Of a stretch of 64,000 nucleotides of DNA, positions 17,749-26,002 are shown piece by piece. The stretch is from Phyllobacterium myrsinacearum (GTDB taxonomy: Bacteria > Pseudomonadota > Alphaproteobacteria > Rhizobiales > Rhizobiaceae). The notes beneath the pieces are model-generated. The model searched no databases. It was not told the DNA's origin and worked only from the letters and a program-made list of their open reading frames with translations. The stretch is taken from contig NZ_JACGXN010000001.1 in the NCBI RefSeq assembly GCF_014138285.1, positions 485,314 through 549,313 on the forward strand, in the 5' to 3' direction. Made by a program: the position numbers and the translations under genes. Each line of letters begins with the position of its first letter. Position 1 is the first letter of the stretch.

Positions 17749-18348
17749 TCAGGTGGTGATTTCGGTTCGCAAGCCGCGGAATGCCTCTTCCAGATAATCA
17801 CCCAGCGGCCGTCGCCCCTGCTCGATGCTCCACGTTTCTGCCGCAAGCCGCAATGCCCCGACACCAACCATGGCCACCAACCGCAGGCTTGCGCGCCTCT
17901 CCGGATCCGGCCAGCGCGCGCTCAGAGCCTCAAACAGCATCTGTTCCTTGCGCGCATAATTGGCTTGCTTGCGGGCACATAAAGCCTCGGTCGAGCGTAA
18001 CAGGCCGTCGATGGCGATAGCCTGTTTGGTTTCGTAACTGGCTATGACCTTGAGAAAGGCGTTGCGGACCGCATCAAGCGGCGCTTCATCCAGTGGCTCG
18101 TCTGCAATGGCGGCCCGAAATGCCTCATCGGCGCTGCTTTCAAACGCATTGACGACCTCTTCCTTGGAACTGAAATAATGGAAAAACGTCCGGCGCGAAA
18201 TATCCGCCGCCGCCGCAATGGCATCCAGCGTCGTGGCTTCGAATCCATTCTTCAGGAAAAGGCGCAATCCCGCCTCGGCAATCCGCTGGCGTGTTTCCCG
18301 CCGCTTGCGCGCCCGCAATCCTTCTTCCGTTCCAGGGGTGTCTGTCAT
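17749..18348 (-). CDS. TetR-family transcriptional repressor
   Basis: 199 residues. The N-terminal DNA-binding domain (about residues 12-60) has the TetR pattern RQRIAEAGLRLFLKNGFEAT, TLDAIAAAADISRRTFFHYF. The C-terminal ligand domain is variable and gives no clue to the inducer. It is divergent from an SDR dehydrogenase gene with 99 bases between; the inverted repeat TGCACTGAGTGCA there is a good operator candidate, so it probably represses itself and the SDR gene. GGAGA precedes the ATG. Confidence 0.92.
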   Translation of the reverse strand: MTDTPGTEEGLRARKRRETRQRIAEAGLRLFLKNGFEATTLDAIAAAADISRRTFFHYFSSKEEVVNAFESSADEAFRAAIADEPLDEAPLDAVRNAFLKVIASYETKQAIAIDGLLRSTEALCARKQANYARKEQMLFEALSARWPDPERRASLRLVAMVGVGALRLAAETWSIEQGRRPLGDYLEEAFRGLRTEITT

Positions 18349-18370
18349 GTCTGTCTCCGGCGCATCTTAT

Positions 18371-18410
18371 GGCAAATAATTGCCCTACTTGCAAATTTGC
18401 ACTGAGTGCA
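18371..18410. promoter_or_regulatory. Candidate TetR operator region
   Basis: Three symmetric words lie side by side in the TetR/SDR divergent gap: GGCAA-ATAA-TTGCC (18371-18384), the perfect palindrome GCAAATTTGC (18391-18400), and TGCAC-TGA-GTGCA (18398-18410). The last resembles operators of AcrR-class TetR regulators as I recall them. It sits 38 bases before the SDR start codon, where a repressor would block the promoter. Confidence 0.55.
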
Positions 18411-18447
18411 TATTTAATGCCTACGATCATCAACGCGAGTACGCATC

Positions 18448-19374
18448 ATGGCAGACTGGACTTTTTCGGATATTCCTTCACAGCGCGGCCGCTCCGCCAT
18501 TGTCACCGGCACCGGCGGCCTTGGCTATGAAACAGCACTGGCACTCGCCCGGGCAGGCGGCGAGATCATTCTTGCCGGACGCAACGGCAAGAAGGGCGCC
18601 GCATCGGTGGCGCAGATCAAGGCCGCTGTTCCCGGTGCGGACATTCGTTTTGAGGAACTCGACCTTGCCAGTCTCGTATCGGTGCGCTCTTTCGGCGATC
18701 GCATGCGGCAGCAGCGGCAAAGCCTTGATTTGCTCATCAACAACGCGGGTGTGATGACACCACCAACCCGGCAGGTGACCAGCGATGGCTTTGAGCTGCA
18801 GTTCGGCACGAATTATCTCGGCCATTTCGCCCTCACGGCGCATCTGCTGCCACTGCTCGTTAAAGGCGACGGGCCGCGCGTGGTCAATCTGAGCAGCCTG
18901 GCCCATCGCAGTGGCAAAATTCACTTTGATGACCTGCAATGGCAGAAGACCTACAAGCCGTGGCCGGCCTACAGTCAGTCGAAACTGGCGATGCTGATGT
19001 TTGCCTTCGAGCTGCAGCGTCGCAGCGATGCCGCCGGCTGGGGCCTGATGAGCAATGCGGCGCATCCCGGCTATGCCCGTACCGAACTCATCGCCAATGG
19101 ACCCGGCGCGAACGGGCTTCTGTCGAGGATCGGCATGCTGCTCCAGCCTCTTGCCAGCCATTCCGCCGCCGACGGCTCGCTACCGACGCTGTTTGCCGCC
19201 ACTTCTCCCGCTGCAACGGGCAGTGGCTACTACGGCCCGAACTGGTTCTACGAATTGAAGGGATCGCCGGAACCAGCCAAGGTCATGCCACAGGCAAAAG
19301 ATACCGCCGCGGCTGCAAGATTGTGGGAGGTATCAGAGCGTTTGACGGGGGTTGGGTTTGATACTGTCGAGTGA
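18448..19374 (+). CDS. Short-chain dehydrogenase/reductase
   Basis: 308-residue NAD(P)-dependent oxidoreductase. The nucleotide motif is slightly unusual (VTGTGGLGYE instead of TGxxxGIG), followed by NNAGVMTPP near residue 95 and the catalytic YSQSK near 175, so the active site is intact. It resembles retinol-dehydrogenase/WW-oxidoreductase-like SDRs that lack a defined bacterial substrate. Divergent TetR gene and operator-like repeats upstream suggest induction by a small molecule. Repeat family A copy 3 follows its stop. Confidence 0.88.
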   Translation: MADWTFSDIPSQRGRSAIVTGTGGLGYETALALARAGGEIILAGRNGKKGAASVAQIKAAVPGADIRFEELDLASLVSVRSFGDRMRQQRQSLDLLINNAGVMTPPTRQVTSDGFELQFGTNYLGHFALTAHLLPLLVKGDGPRVVNLSSLAHRSGKIHFDDLQWQKTYKPWPAYSQSKLAMLMFAFELQRRSDAAGWGLMSNAAHPGYARTELIANGPGANGLLSRIGMLLQPLASHSAADGSLPTLFAATSPAATGSGYYGPNWFYELKGSPEPAKVMPQAKDTAAAARLWEVSERLTGVGFDTVE

Positions 19375-19389
19375 GACGTATCAAAGCCG

Positions 19390-19563
19390 TTGCAGAACCA
19401 GTGTGCGTGGTTCGTGGTTCGACAGGCTCACCATGATGGAGAGCGGTGCTGCAAAGCCAATCTGAACCGTTGCGGGATTCAGAAATTTTGCAGAATATAA
19501 CTCCCTGCAATCCTCACTCTCCCTCATGGTGAGCCTGTCGAACCACGCACACTGGTTCTGCAA
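19390..19563. repeat. Intergenic palindromic repeat, family A copy 3
   Basis: The outermost 25 bases of each side (19390-19414 and 19539-19563) are perfect inverted copies, longer than in the other family members because the match extends past the core into TTGCAGAACCAGTG. Inner arms carry GACAGGCTCACCATG and its inverse. It lies between the SDR stop and the GNAT start. Confidence 0.9.
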
Positions 19564-19611
19564 TCCAACTTAGCAGTATCTTACTTTCCACCTGAACTCA
19601 GGAGATCAGTA

Positions 19612-20070
19612 TTGACCGATACTCTCATCCGCAAAGCCACTCAAGCTGACCTCCCCGCGATCATAGCCATGCTTGCCGATGATCCATTGGGCAGCCAGCG
19701 CGAAGTCGTCTCCGATCCCGTCGATGCGCGTTATCTCTCCGCTTTTGCCGCCATCGACAGCGATCCGAACCAGCTTCTGGTTGTAGCAGCAGAAGGAGAG
19801 CAGGTTGTCGGTTGCGCCCAGATCACCTTCATTCCGGGACTGTCGCGCACCGGCATGTGGCGCGGCCAGATCGAAAGCGTGCGGATTGCCGAAACGCACC
19901 GGCGCGGTGGCCTGGGCCGCCGCATGTTTGAATGGGCCATCGATGCCTGCCGCGAACGCCGCTGCGGACTGGTACAACTGACTACCGACAAGACCCGGCC
20001 CGATGCGGCCCGTTTCTATGAGGCGCTGGGTTTTGTGGCCAGCCATGAGGGCATGAAGCTGGCCCTGTGA
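19612..20070 (+). CDS. GNAT-family N-acetyltransferase
   Basis: 152 residues, starting with TTG at 19612, supported by AGGAG seven bases upstream. It has the single GNAT domain: VVGCAQITFIPGLS (strand 4), then the acetyl-CoA loop RRGGLGRRMFEWAIDACRERRCG near residue 103, and RFYEALGFVASHEGMKL at the end. The substrate is unknown. It converges with kdgT, six bases away, with no room for a classical terminator. Confidence 0.88.
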   Translation: MTDTLIRKATQADLPAIIAMLADDPLGSQREVVSDPVDARYLSAFAAIDSDPNQLLVVAAEGEQVVGCAQITFIPGLSRTGMWRGQIESVRIAETHRRGGLGRRMFEWAIDACRERRCGLVQLTTDKTRPDAARFYEALGFVASHEGMKLAL

Positions 20071-20076
20071 ACGAAC

Positions 20077-21066
20077 CTAATGGCTGACCTCGATCAGATC
20101 GGGTTCCGGTGGCTGCGTCTTCACCCCAACGTGCTTCGCCCACATCGCCGTCAGGATCGGGACGATGATGGCGGTCACCAGACAGGCGGTGGCGACGAGC
20201 ACTGTCGCTGCGGGCACAATAGGCTTGAAGCGGGGAATCATTTCGCCGATCAGAAACGGGTTCGCCACGGCAGCACCGGCGGTGCTTGAAGCTGCCAGGC
20301 CGGCAATACCGTTGCCGCGTCCGATGACAACGTCGGCAATCATCAGGGGAATGCCTGTGACCACGACAACAAATCCGCTCAATAGCAGACCAGCCACACC
20401 CGCAGTCAGGATGACGTGCAGATCAAGGCTGTTGCCGAGGGAGAAGCCAAAGAACGGAATGAGCGGACCCGTGCAGCGGCCGAAAAACGTGCGCAGCTCC
20501 GGATCAAGATTGCCGAGCAGGAAACCGGCCAGAAACGGCAGAACCGCCCCGACAAACAGGTGCGGCTCAAACACTGCAACACCGGTTGCACCGAGAATCA
20601 GCATGCTCATCAGCGGGCCGGATTCGACCGACATCAGCACATAGGCCGCAGACTCTTCCTTGGAGCCGTATTGCTGCATCAGCGCCGCGTAGAGACCGGC
20701 ATTGGTCATGTCCATGGATGTCGTCAATGCCAGCACGGATAGGCCTGCCAGCAGACCGGTGGTGATGCCGCCCTCCGGAATGAACCGCATGGCGATGAGC
20801 GTCACGAGCCATGCCACAAGCATCTTGGTGACGAGCAACGTACCGGATTTGCGCAGGACAGTCCCCGTTGCCCGCAGATCGATTGTTGCCCCCATACAGA
20901 AAAACCAGACCGCGAGGATTGGGACCGTGCCGGTGATCATGCCGTTGGTGAAAGACCCGAAATAAGCGCCCGCACCGGGCGCAAATGTCTTGCATAGCGC
21001 TCCCAGCAACAGGGGAATCAACATCAATCCACCTGGTACGCGCTCAACAGCCCGCTTGATTTGCAT
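20077..21066 (-). CDS. kdgT: 2-keto-3-deoxygluconate permease
   Basis: About 329 residues from the ATG at 21066 (GAGGAAA just upstream), with around ten membrane segments. It matches the KdgT family of proton symporters: [18 protein letters not shown] at the start, [14 protein letters not shown] near 58, [18 protein letters not shown] near 105, and [13 protein letters not shown] near 270. The substrate would be 2-keto-3-deoxygluconate, from pectin or alginate-type sugar acids. No kdgK, kdgA or uxu genes are nearby. It lies downstream of the HTH-citrate synthase on the same strand, but 213 bases separate them. Between, 21067-21279 shows nothing further. Confidence 0.92.
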   Translation of the reverse strand: MQIKRAVERVPGGLMLIPLLLGALCKTFAPGAGAYFGSFTNGMITGTVPILAVWFFCMGATIDLRATGTVLRKSGTLLVTKMLVAWLVTLIAMRFIPEGGITTGLLAGLSVLALTTSMDMTNAGLYAALMQQYGSKEESAAYVLMSVESGPLMSMLILGATGVAVFEPHLFVGAVLPFLAGFLLGNLDPELRTFFGRCTGPLIPFFGFSLGNSLDLHVILTAGVAGLLLSGFVVVVTGIPLMIADVVIGRGNGIAGLAASSTAGAAVANPFLIGEMIPRFKPIVPAATVLVATACLVTAIIVPILTAMWAKHVGVKTQPPEPDLIEVSH

Positions 21067-21279
21067 AGTTTCCTCCATCCTCATTTCATCACGCCTCCCC
21101 GTCTGCCATGATCAGAATTTGCTCTGAAGCAGCTTCGCCATACCGGAATCATCGGGGATCATGCATGCTGGTCTACGCCGGTATGCTTTTTCCGACGAAA
21201 CAAATTGTGGTGAATGCCCCTGATATCGCGTGGTCTGGCAAATGGACTTTCTGGCAAATCTATTCCGGGCGAACTCCCT

Positions 21280-22428
21280 TCATGACAGGGACAGGGGCGG
21301 CCCGGTGTAACGGGCACGCGGACGGATGAGCTGGTTCATCGATTGCTGTTCCAGAATATGCGCGATCCAGCCGACGGAACGAGCGATGGCGAAGAGCACG
21401 AGAGGCGCGGACGAGGGCAAACCAAAGGCATCGGTCATGGCCGCAAGAGCGAAATCAACATTGGGTTGTTCTCCGGTCAGCATTTCCGTTACCTCGCGAA
21501 TCTCGCGATAGACATCGCCCGGTTTGAACTGTGTGAGCAGTGCGACGGCCCGCTGATCTCCATTGGGATAGAGCTGATGCCCAAAGGCAGGAATGGCCCT
21601 GCCCTGCGCCAATAATTCGCGTACGGCAAAACCGGGGCTGGTGGCCTGTGCGGTTCGAACCAGCGCCTGGACACTGAGATAGGCTTCGCCATGTAGCGGA
21701 CCCGTCAATGTGGCAAGCCCGGCGAGCATGCTTGCCGAAAGCGGAGCCCCGGTCGAAGCGGCCACCCGCGCCGCAAAGGTTGATGCATTGAGTTCGTGAT
21801 CCGCAAGCAGAATCATCGCACGGCGGATGCAATCTTCCGCGTCGGGTGCATTCCAGACCCACGCCAGCCGGGCATGGACATGGAGACCGGCGGCATTGTC
21901 AGCGCCAAGCATCGCCGAAACGACTTCACCAAAAATGTCCGACGCTTCGACCACGAGCACGGCACGCGAACGGCCATAGGCTGGCAGATCCATCGCTGCA
22001 CGACGGGCAAGGGTGATCATTGCCGCCTCCAGCGGACGGTCCGGCATGGGCACAGGATGGGCTGAAGCTGGTACCGGGACCTCCCCCGTCTCCCACAACA
22101 GCGCGGCAACCTGTTCGAGCGTCGATGTAGCCGCCAGTACCGCCGCGTCCTTGCCGCGATACCACAAACGCCCGTCGGCAATGGTCGAGATGCTCGATGG
22201 CAAGACTGGATCGCCCCAGCCGATCGCCTCCGCAGCCACGCTGGCGACAGTCCGCCGACCAGCCTTTCGTCCGGCCAGACGTTTGACATCCTCGCTTTTA
22301 TAAAGGCTGCGGCGCGGGTCCTGCGGGTCAGGTTTTGCCTGAATTCGCCCCCGGCTGACATTGGCGTAGAGGGTTTGCGGCTGAACGCCAAGGGCCGCCA
22401 AAGCCTGAGATGCAGTCAACCACGCCAT
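21280..22428 (-). CDS. HTH-fused citrate synthase homologue
   Basis: 382 residues. Residues 1-50 form a MerR/excisionase-like helix-turn-helix with wing (LTASQALAALGVQPQTLYAN, then RRSLYKSEDVKRL), followed by a linker and a citrate synthase fold. Catalytic positions look intact: His211 (DHELNAST), His246 (GPLHGEA), His284 (FGHQLYP) and Asp325 (NVDF). It could be an active synthase, a transcription factor sensing acyl-CoA or oxaloacetate, or both. It diverges from a second citrate synthase across 87 bases holding a perfect palindrome that may be its own operator. The precise reaction (citrate or methylcitrate) is not readable. Confidence 0.88.
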   Translation of the reverse strand: MAWLTASQALAALGVQPQTLYANVSRGRIQAKPDPQDPRRSLYKSEDVKRLAGRKAGRRTVASVAAEAIGWGDPVLPSSISTIADGRLWYRGKDAAVLAATSTLEQVAALLWETGEVPVPASAHPVPMPDRPLEAAMITLARRAAMDLPAYGRSRAVLVVEASDIFGEVVSAMLGADNAAGLHVHARLAWVWNAPDAEDCIRRAMILLADHELNASTFAARVAASTGAPLSASMLAGLATLTGPLHGEAYLSVQALVRTAQATSPGFAVRELLAQGRAIPAFGHQLYPNGDQRAVALLTQFKPGDVYREIREVTEMLTGEQPNVDFALAAMTDAFGLPSSAPLVLFAIARSVGWIAHILEQQSMNQLIRPRARYTGPPLSLS

Positions 22429-22446
22429 CGGATCTCACATTGATTA

Positions 22447-22470
22447 TTTACGTCAAGATTGACGTCAATC
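22447..22470. promoter_or_regulatory. Palindromic operator candidate, citrate synthase pair
   Basis: GATTGACGTCAATC (22457-22470) is a perfect 14-bp palindrome. A near copy, TTTACGTCAA (22447-22456), matches its core TTGACGTCAA at nine of ten bases and sits 12 bases away, about one helical turn. The pair lies 19-42 bases from the start of the HTH-fused synthase and 46-69 bases from the other, so one bound dimer pair could control both. Confidence 0.6.
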
Positions 22471-22515
22471 ATAGCGCACATCATTTTATTCCCGAAACGA
22501 AAACTGGAGATTGCC

Positions 22516-23607
22516 ATGAAAAACGGTCTTGACGATGTTATCGCCACGGAAACCACACTCTCGGATGTTGACGGTCTTGGGGGCATATTGATCATTCGCG
22601 GCCGGTCGCTGGACGAACTGGCCGGCGTTGTGACCTATGAGGAATTGCTGGCACTGCTGCTGTCGGATGCCTTCGACGAAAAGCTTGATGCGAATAGCCT
22701 GCGCATGCAGATCGGCCTTGCCCGGCAGGAAGTATTCCGCACCCTGCCTGAGGCCGATGCCCCGTTGCTTAAACTACCGGTCACCGATGCGGTGCGTGCT
22801 CTGACTGCCCAGTTTGCTGATGGCGATGAGCTTGCCACAGCCCTGCGCCTGATCGCAGCACCCGCAGTGTTCACACCGGCTGTCATCCGATTGAAGAAGG
22901 GTCAGGCACCCGTGGCGCCTGACACCTCGCTCGACCATGCCGCCGACATATTGCACATGCTGCACGGCCGGACGATCACGCCACAGGAAGCGGCTGCACT
23001 TGATACGTACCTTGTCACGGTCAGCGACCACGGCATGAATGCCTCGACATTTGCAGCGCGCGTGGTGGCATCCACCCATGCGGGACTGGTTTCCTCCGTG
23101 CTTGCCGCGTTGGGTGCGCTCAAGGGCCCGCTGCACGGCGGCGCGCCGGGACCGGTTCTCGACATGCTCGACGCCGTAGGCGCACCGGATAATGCCGAGA
23201 CCTGGCTGGAAAAGGCTCTTGATGACGGCGAGCGCCTGATGGGCTTTGGCCATCGCATTTACCGGGTGCGCGATCCCCGTGCCGATGCATTGATGCAGGC
23301 GTTGCGGCGGCTGGCCGGGACAGGCAATCATGGTGCAGGCCGATTCAAGCTCGCCGAGAGCGTCGAAGCTGCAGCACTACGCATCCTCGCCCGGCGCAAG
23401 CCGGACCGTCCGCTCAAGACGAATGTCGAGTTCTACACGGCGCTGCTTTTGGAAACACTCGGCTTTCCCAGAGACAGCTTTACCAGCGTCTTTGCCATGG
23501 GACGGGTTGGCGGCTGGATCGCCCATGCGCGCGAGCAAACCCAGCATGGCCGGTTGATCCGCCCGCAATCCCGCTATGTCGGCCCGCGTCCGATCAAGGC
23601 GGCATGA
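22516..23607 (+). CDS. Citrate/methylcitrate synthase homologue
   Basis: 363 residues from the ATG at 22516 (preceded by GGAGA); an upstream in-frame ATG at 22459 would run through the operator and is unlikely. Citrate synthase landmarks: His172 (DHGMNAST), His207 (GPLHGGAPG), His246 (GFGHRIYRVRDPRAD) and, in place of the usual Asp, Glu305 (NVEFYTALLLETLG), a swap I recall in the actinobacterial CitA/methylcitrate-type branch. Condenses an acyl-CoA with oxaloacetate; the acyl-CoA is unknown. Paired head to head with the HTH-fused homologue, with which it may form a mixed enzyme. Confidence 0.88.
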   Translation: MKNGLDDVIATETTLSDVDGLGGILIIRGRSLDELAGVVTYEELLALLLSDAFDEKLDANSLRMQIGLARQEVFRTLPEADAPLLKLPVTDAVRALTAQFADGDELATALRLIAAPAVFTPAVIRLKKGQAPVAPDTSLDHAADILHMLHGRTITPQEAAALDTYLVTVSDHGMNASTFAARVVASTHAGLVSSVLAALGALKGPLHGGAPGPVLDMLDAVGAPDNAETWLEKALDDGERLMGFGHRIYRVRDPRADALMQALRRLAGTGNHGAGRFKLAESVEAAALRILARRKPDRPLKTNVEFYTALLLETLGFPRDSFTSVFAMGRVGGWIAHAREQTQHGRLIRPQSRYVGPRPIKAA

Positions 23608-23645
23608 GCTTTTTCAAAACCCGGTGATGGCGAATACTGTCAGAA

Positions 23646-23715
23646 ATGGCGGCCCGCCATCACATGTTCGTGTGAAAATTGGAAAGCCCAGTAAATACTG
23701 GTGATTCCACCAGTA
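23646..23715. promoter_or_regulatory. Cluster of inverted repeats
   Basis: Within the 218-base gap after the citrate synthase: a hairpin ATGGCGG-C-CCGCCAT (23646-23660), an inverted pair CCAGTA-AA-TACTGG (23688-23701), and the overlapping ACTGGTG-ATTC-CACCAGT (23697-23714). Three CCAGTA half-sites result. They could regulate the secreted protein gene that starts at 23826. No T-run follows, so they do not look like a terminator. Confidence 0.4.
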
Positions 23716-23825
23716 ATGCTCAACCTTGGATAGTATTTTTACTCCCTCATAGGGCGTTTTGGTGATATTCTGCACATGGACTCAAGTGCACCGTCTTCGG
23801 ACCTTCAAAAGGAGCAACTGGGATC

Positions 23826-24242
23826 ATGACACAGCTTCTCAATCGCCTATCTCTCGCACTCGCCATCACACTCTCCACCACTCCCTATGCGATGGCCGGA
23901 CCACTGAACTCAATGGATGATGTTGGCAAGGCACTTCAGGCGTGCTGGACGGCACCATCGGGTTCGCAAAAATCAACCGTAACCCTTCGCTTCAGTTTCA
24001 AGCGCGATGGTTCCCTGATCGGCCCGCCGCGAACGACGGCAATCGATTTTGAGGGCAATGATGCTGCGGCACGCAAATCATTCGTCGACGCTGCCATCTC
24101 TGCCGTCAAGGACTGCACTCCGCTATCATTATCGCCGGAGCTCGCACAGGGCATTGGCGGCCAGGTGTTCACCATGCAGTTCGCCTCGCCGGATGCTTGT
24201 GGCGGCGATTGCAACCGGGAAGCGAGCGTGCGACCAAACTGA
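23826..24242 (+). CDS. Secreted TolA/TonB-C-like protein
   Basis: 138 residues with a signal peptide (about 1-24, ending TPYAMA). The mature domain has the look of a TonB/TolA C-terminal fold: ALQACWTAP, TVTLRFSFKRDGSLIG, then AISAVKDCTPLSLSPEL with the paired cysteines and a final strand QVFTMQF. Stand-alone periplasmic versions occur in rhizobia without known function. A CGGDC motif near the end adds two more Cys. AGGAG lies about ten bases before the ATG. Codon use is ordinary. Confidence 0.75.
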   Translation: MTQLLNRLSLALAITLSTTPYAMAGPLNSMDDVGKALQACWTAPSGSQKSTVTLRFSFKRDGSLIGPPRTTAIDFEGNDAAARKSFVDAAISAVKDCTPLSLSPELAQGIGGQVFTMQFASPDACGGDCNREASVRPN

Positions 24243-24439
24243 CTGGCCGGTCTTTCGGGAGCCTGTACGGAAGTCAATTCCTGCAAGAATGGCCTTTGTT
24301 TGCCGCCATTTACTTTCAATCCAGCCGGAACCATCGATAACCCTGCGAGTTAGGTTGCAGTGGTTGGCGTTTGGATCGAGCCAGTTTGCGGGTTGATCCT
24401 TTTCTCTTCCCGAGAATGCCGCCCTGACAGGAGTTATCC

Positions 24440-24793
24440 ATGAACAGATTATTGTCCGCCGTTTGCGCCGGAATGTTTGGCGCAACACTCAGCCTCATGG
24501 CCATCGCGCCCTCCGTTGCCATGCCCGTGGCTCCAACCGCCGCTAAGGCCAACACTGCAATCGAGCAAGTTCAATACCAGAACGATGAGTACCGCCCGCG
24601 TCACAAGGAACGCCGTTCTGACCGCTGGGATCGTCGCGACCGCCGAGATCATGGACGTGTCTATATGAACCGCCGCGATCGCGATCACGGCTGGCGGGCA
24701 TCACGCGATGATCGCCGCGTCTATCGCAGGCACCATAATGGTCATCGGTATCCGATGGGTGCGCCTCGCGCCGAGATCATCATAGGCAACTAG
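24440..24793 (+). CDS. Secreted Arg/Asp/His-rich small protein
   Basis: 117 residues: a signal peptide (about 1-27, ending APSVAM), a short neutral stretch, then a highly charged region with repeated RRDRRDHG-like and RDRDHGWRASRDDRR segments, ending in a hydrophobic PRAEIIIGN. Strong AGGAG before the ATG. Such proteins are common in rhizobial envelopes, but I cannot assign a family with confidence; a metal- or nucleic-acid/LPS-binding role is only a guess. A bidirectional terminator follows. Confidence 0.7.
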   Translation: MNRLLSAVCAGMFGATLSLMAIAPSVAMPVAPTAAKANTAIEQVQYQNDEYRPRHKERRSDRWDRRDRRDHGRVYMNRRDRDHGWRASRDDRRVYRRHHNGHRYPMGAPRAEIIIGN

Positions 24794-24825
24794 GGTCCAG
24801 TGTCCTGACCCGCGTCAATAATGCA

Positions 24826-24852
24826 AAAAGGCGGCTCCATGAGCCGCCTTTT
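24826..24852. terminator. Bidirectional intrinsic terminator
   Basis: Perfect 12-bp stem (AAAAGGCGGCTC with GAGCCGCCTTTT) with the three-base loop CAT, between the convergent 24440 gene and the ompA-like gene. A/T runs on both flanks let it serve both strands. Confidence 0.92.
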
Positions 24853-24876
24853 CTGATTTCATACGCTGAACGGGTA

Positions 24877-25881
24877 CTATTGTGGAAGAAGTTCCACGCG
24901 ACGGTTCTTAGCCCGCCCATCCTCGTCAGCATTCGAGGCAACAGGTGCTTGTAAACCCACTCCGCTGGCCTTCAGACGGCCCTGCGCAATGCCATAGGTC
25001 TTGACCAGATCGGCGACAACGGAAGCCGCCCGTGCCTTGGATAACTGCATGTTGAAGTCGAAGCCGCCGACATTGTCCGTGTGGCCGATCACGTAGACCT
25101 TCTGACCCGGCTGTTCCTTGAGGAACTTTGCGATTTCGTCCAGCGCCGAGCGGGATTCCGGCTTGATTGATGCCTTGTTAAAGTCGAACTGGATGCCATA
25201 GAGCACCACTTTGCCTGAAGTATCGAGGCCCTTGTTGATTTCAGCAGCGGAGACGAGAACCATCTGCTCAGTCAGCTTGCCAACCTGGAGGGAGTCAAGG
25301 CGCACGTAAACCTGCCCCTTCACTGCGTCGAATTCCGGCACATAGCCGCCCTCGAACTCGATGACGTAAAGCGCGATGTACGTTTTGACCCCACCCTCTT
25401 CCTTCACCGCAGCGACGTAGCGCGCCTCGTCAGGACTATACCCGAACAACTGGCCGCCGGGGCCTTTTTCTCCGAAGACCTGCTCAAGGTTACGCGTCTC
25501 TTCCTGCTTAGCCTGGAACAACACGCTGTAGCCCGCAGACTGTAAATCGCTCACGTAATTGCGGAATACTTCGGCCGAAGAGGGGCCAGCCGGTACAGAA
25601 TAGACATTCTGCGTGAGGCGGCCTTCCAGCGCTTCCTTGCTGGCAAAGTCTGACTTGGCTGAATCTTCTTCGTCTTTGACCCATTTGCCGGTTGGCAGCG
25701 TGTACTCGGCAAAGTTGCGCCCGTCGCACAGCATGATCGAGGAACCCTCAAACCGCTTGATACCGGGGAAATCCTTGCAACCTGCCTTGTCGGCCGCATG
25801 AGCAAAGGACGCGGCGAATATGGATGCAGCCACAGCAGTCACAAAGACCCTGAAAAGGTGGAAAAAGTCGGCTTTTGTCAT
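24877..25881 (-). CDS. OmpA-family outer membrane protein
   Basis: 334 residues from the ATG at 25881, with a signal peptide ending SFAHA. The N-terminal two thirds have a DUF4892-like character (an ENVYSVPAG-type segment and FRNYVSDLQSAGYSVLFQ); the C-terminal domain (about 220-334) is a peptidoglycan-binding OmpA domain with YGIQFDFNKASIKPES, VIGHTDNVGGFDFNMQLSKARA and RAKNRRVELLP. It probably anchors envelope to peptidoglycan. A terminator follows. Upstream lies the palindrome cluster near gnd. Confidence 0.88.
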   Translation of the reverse strand: MTKADFFHLFRVFVTAVAASIFAASFAHAADKAGCKDFPGIKRFEGSSIMLCDGRNFAEYTLPTGKWVKDEEDSAKSDFASKEALEGRLTQNVYSVPAGPSSAEVFRNYVSDLQSAGYSVLFQAKQEETRNLEQVFGEKGPGGQLFGYSPDEARYVAAVKEEGGVKTYIALYVIEFEGGYVPEFDAVKGQVYVRLDSLQVGKLTEQMVLVSAAEINKGLDTSGKVVLYGIQFDFNKASIKPESRSALDEIAKFLKEQPGQKVYVIGHTDNVGGFDFNMQLSKARAASVVADLVKTYGIAQGRLKASGVGLQAPVASNADEDGRAKNRRVELLPQ

Positions 25882-26002
25882 GATATTTCTCTCAAAGAGT
25901 GATGAACCAAGCATCATCGAGCGAGAAATCTGACAGCAAGGCGTTCACACCTGCCTTGCATCCCTCGTCCGATGACGGGGATTTAGCAGAAGCCAGAGTG
26001 CC

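Noticed and set aside
21108-21329. Possible small gene between kdgT and the HTH-citrate synthase
   Set aside because: No ribosome binding site, odd composition, and the end runs into the synthase gene antisense.
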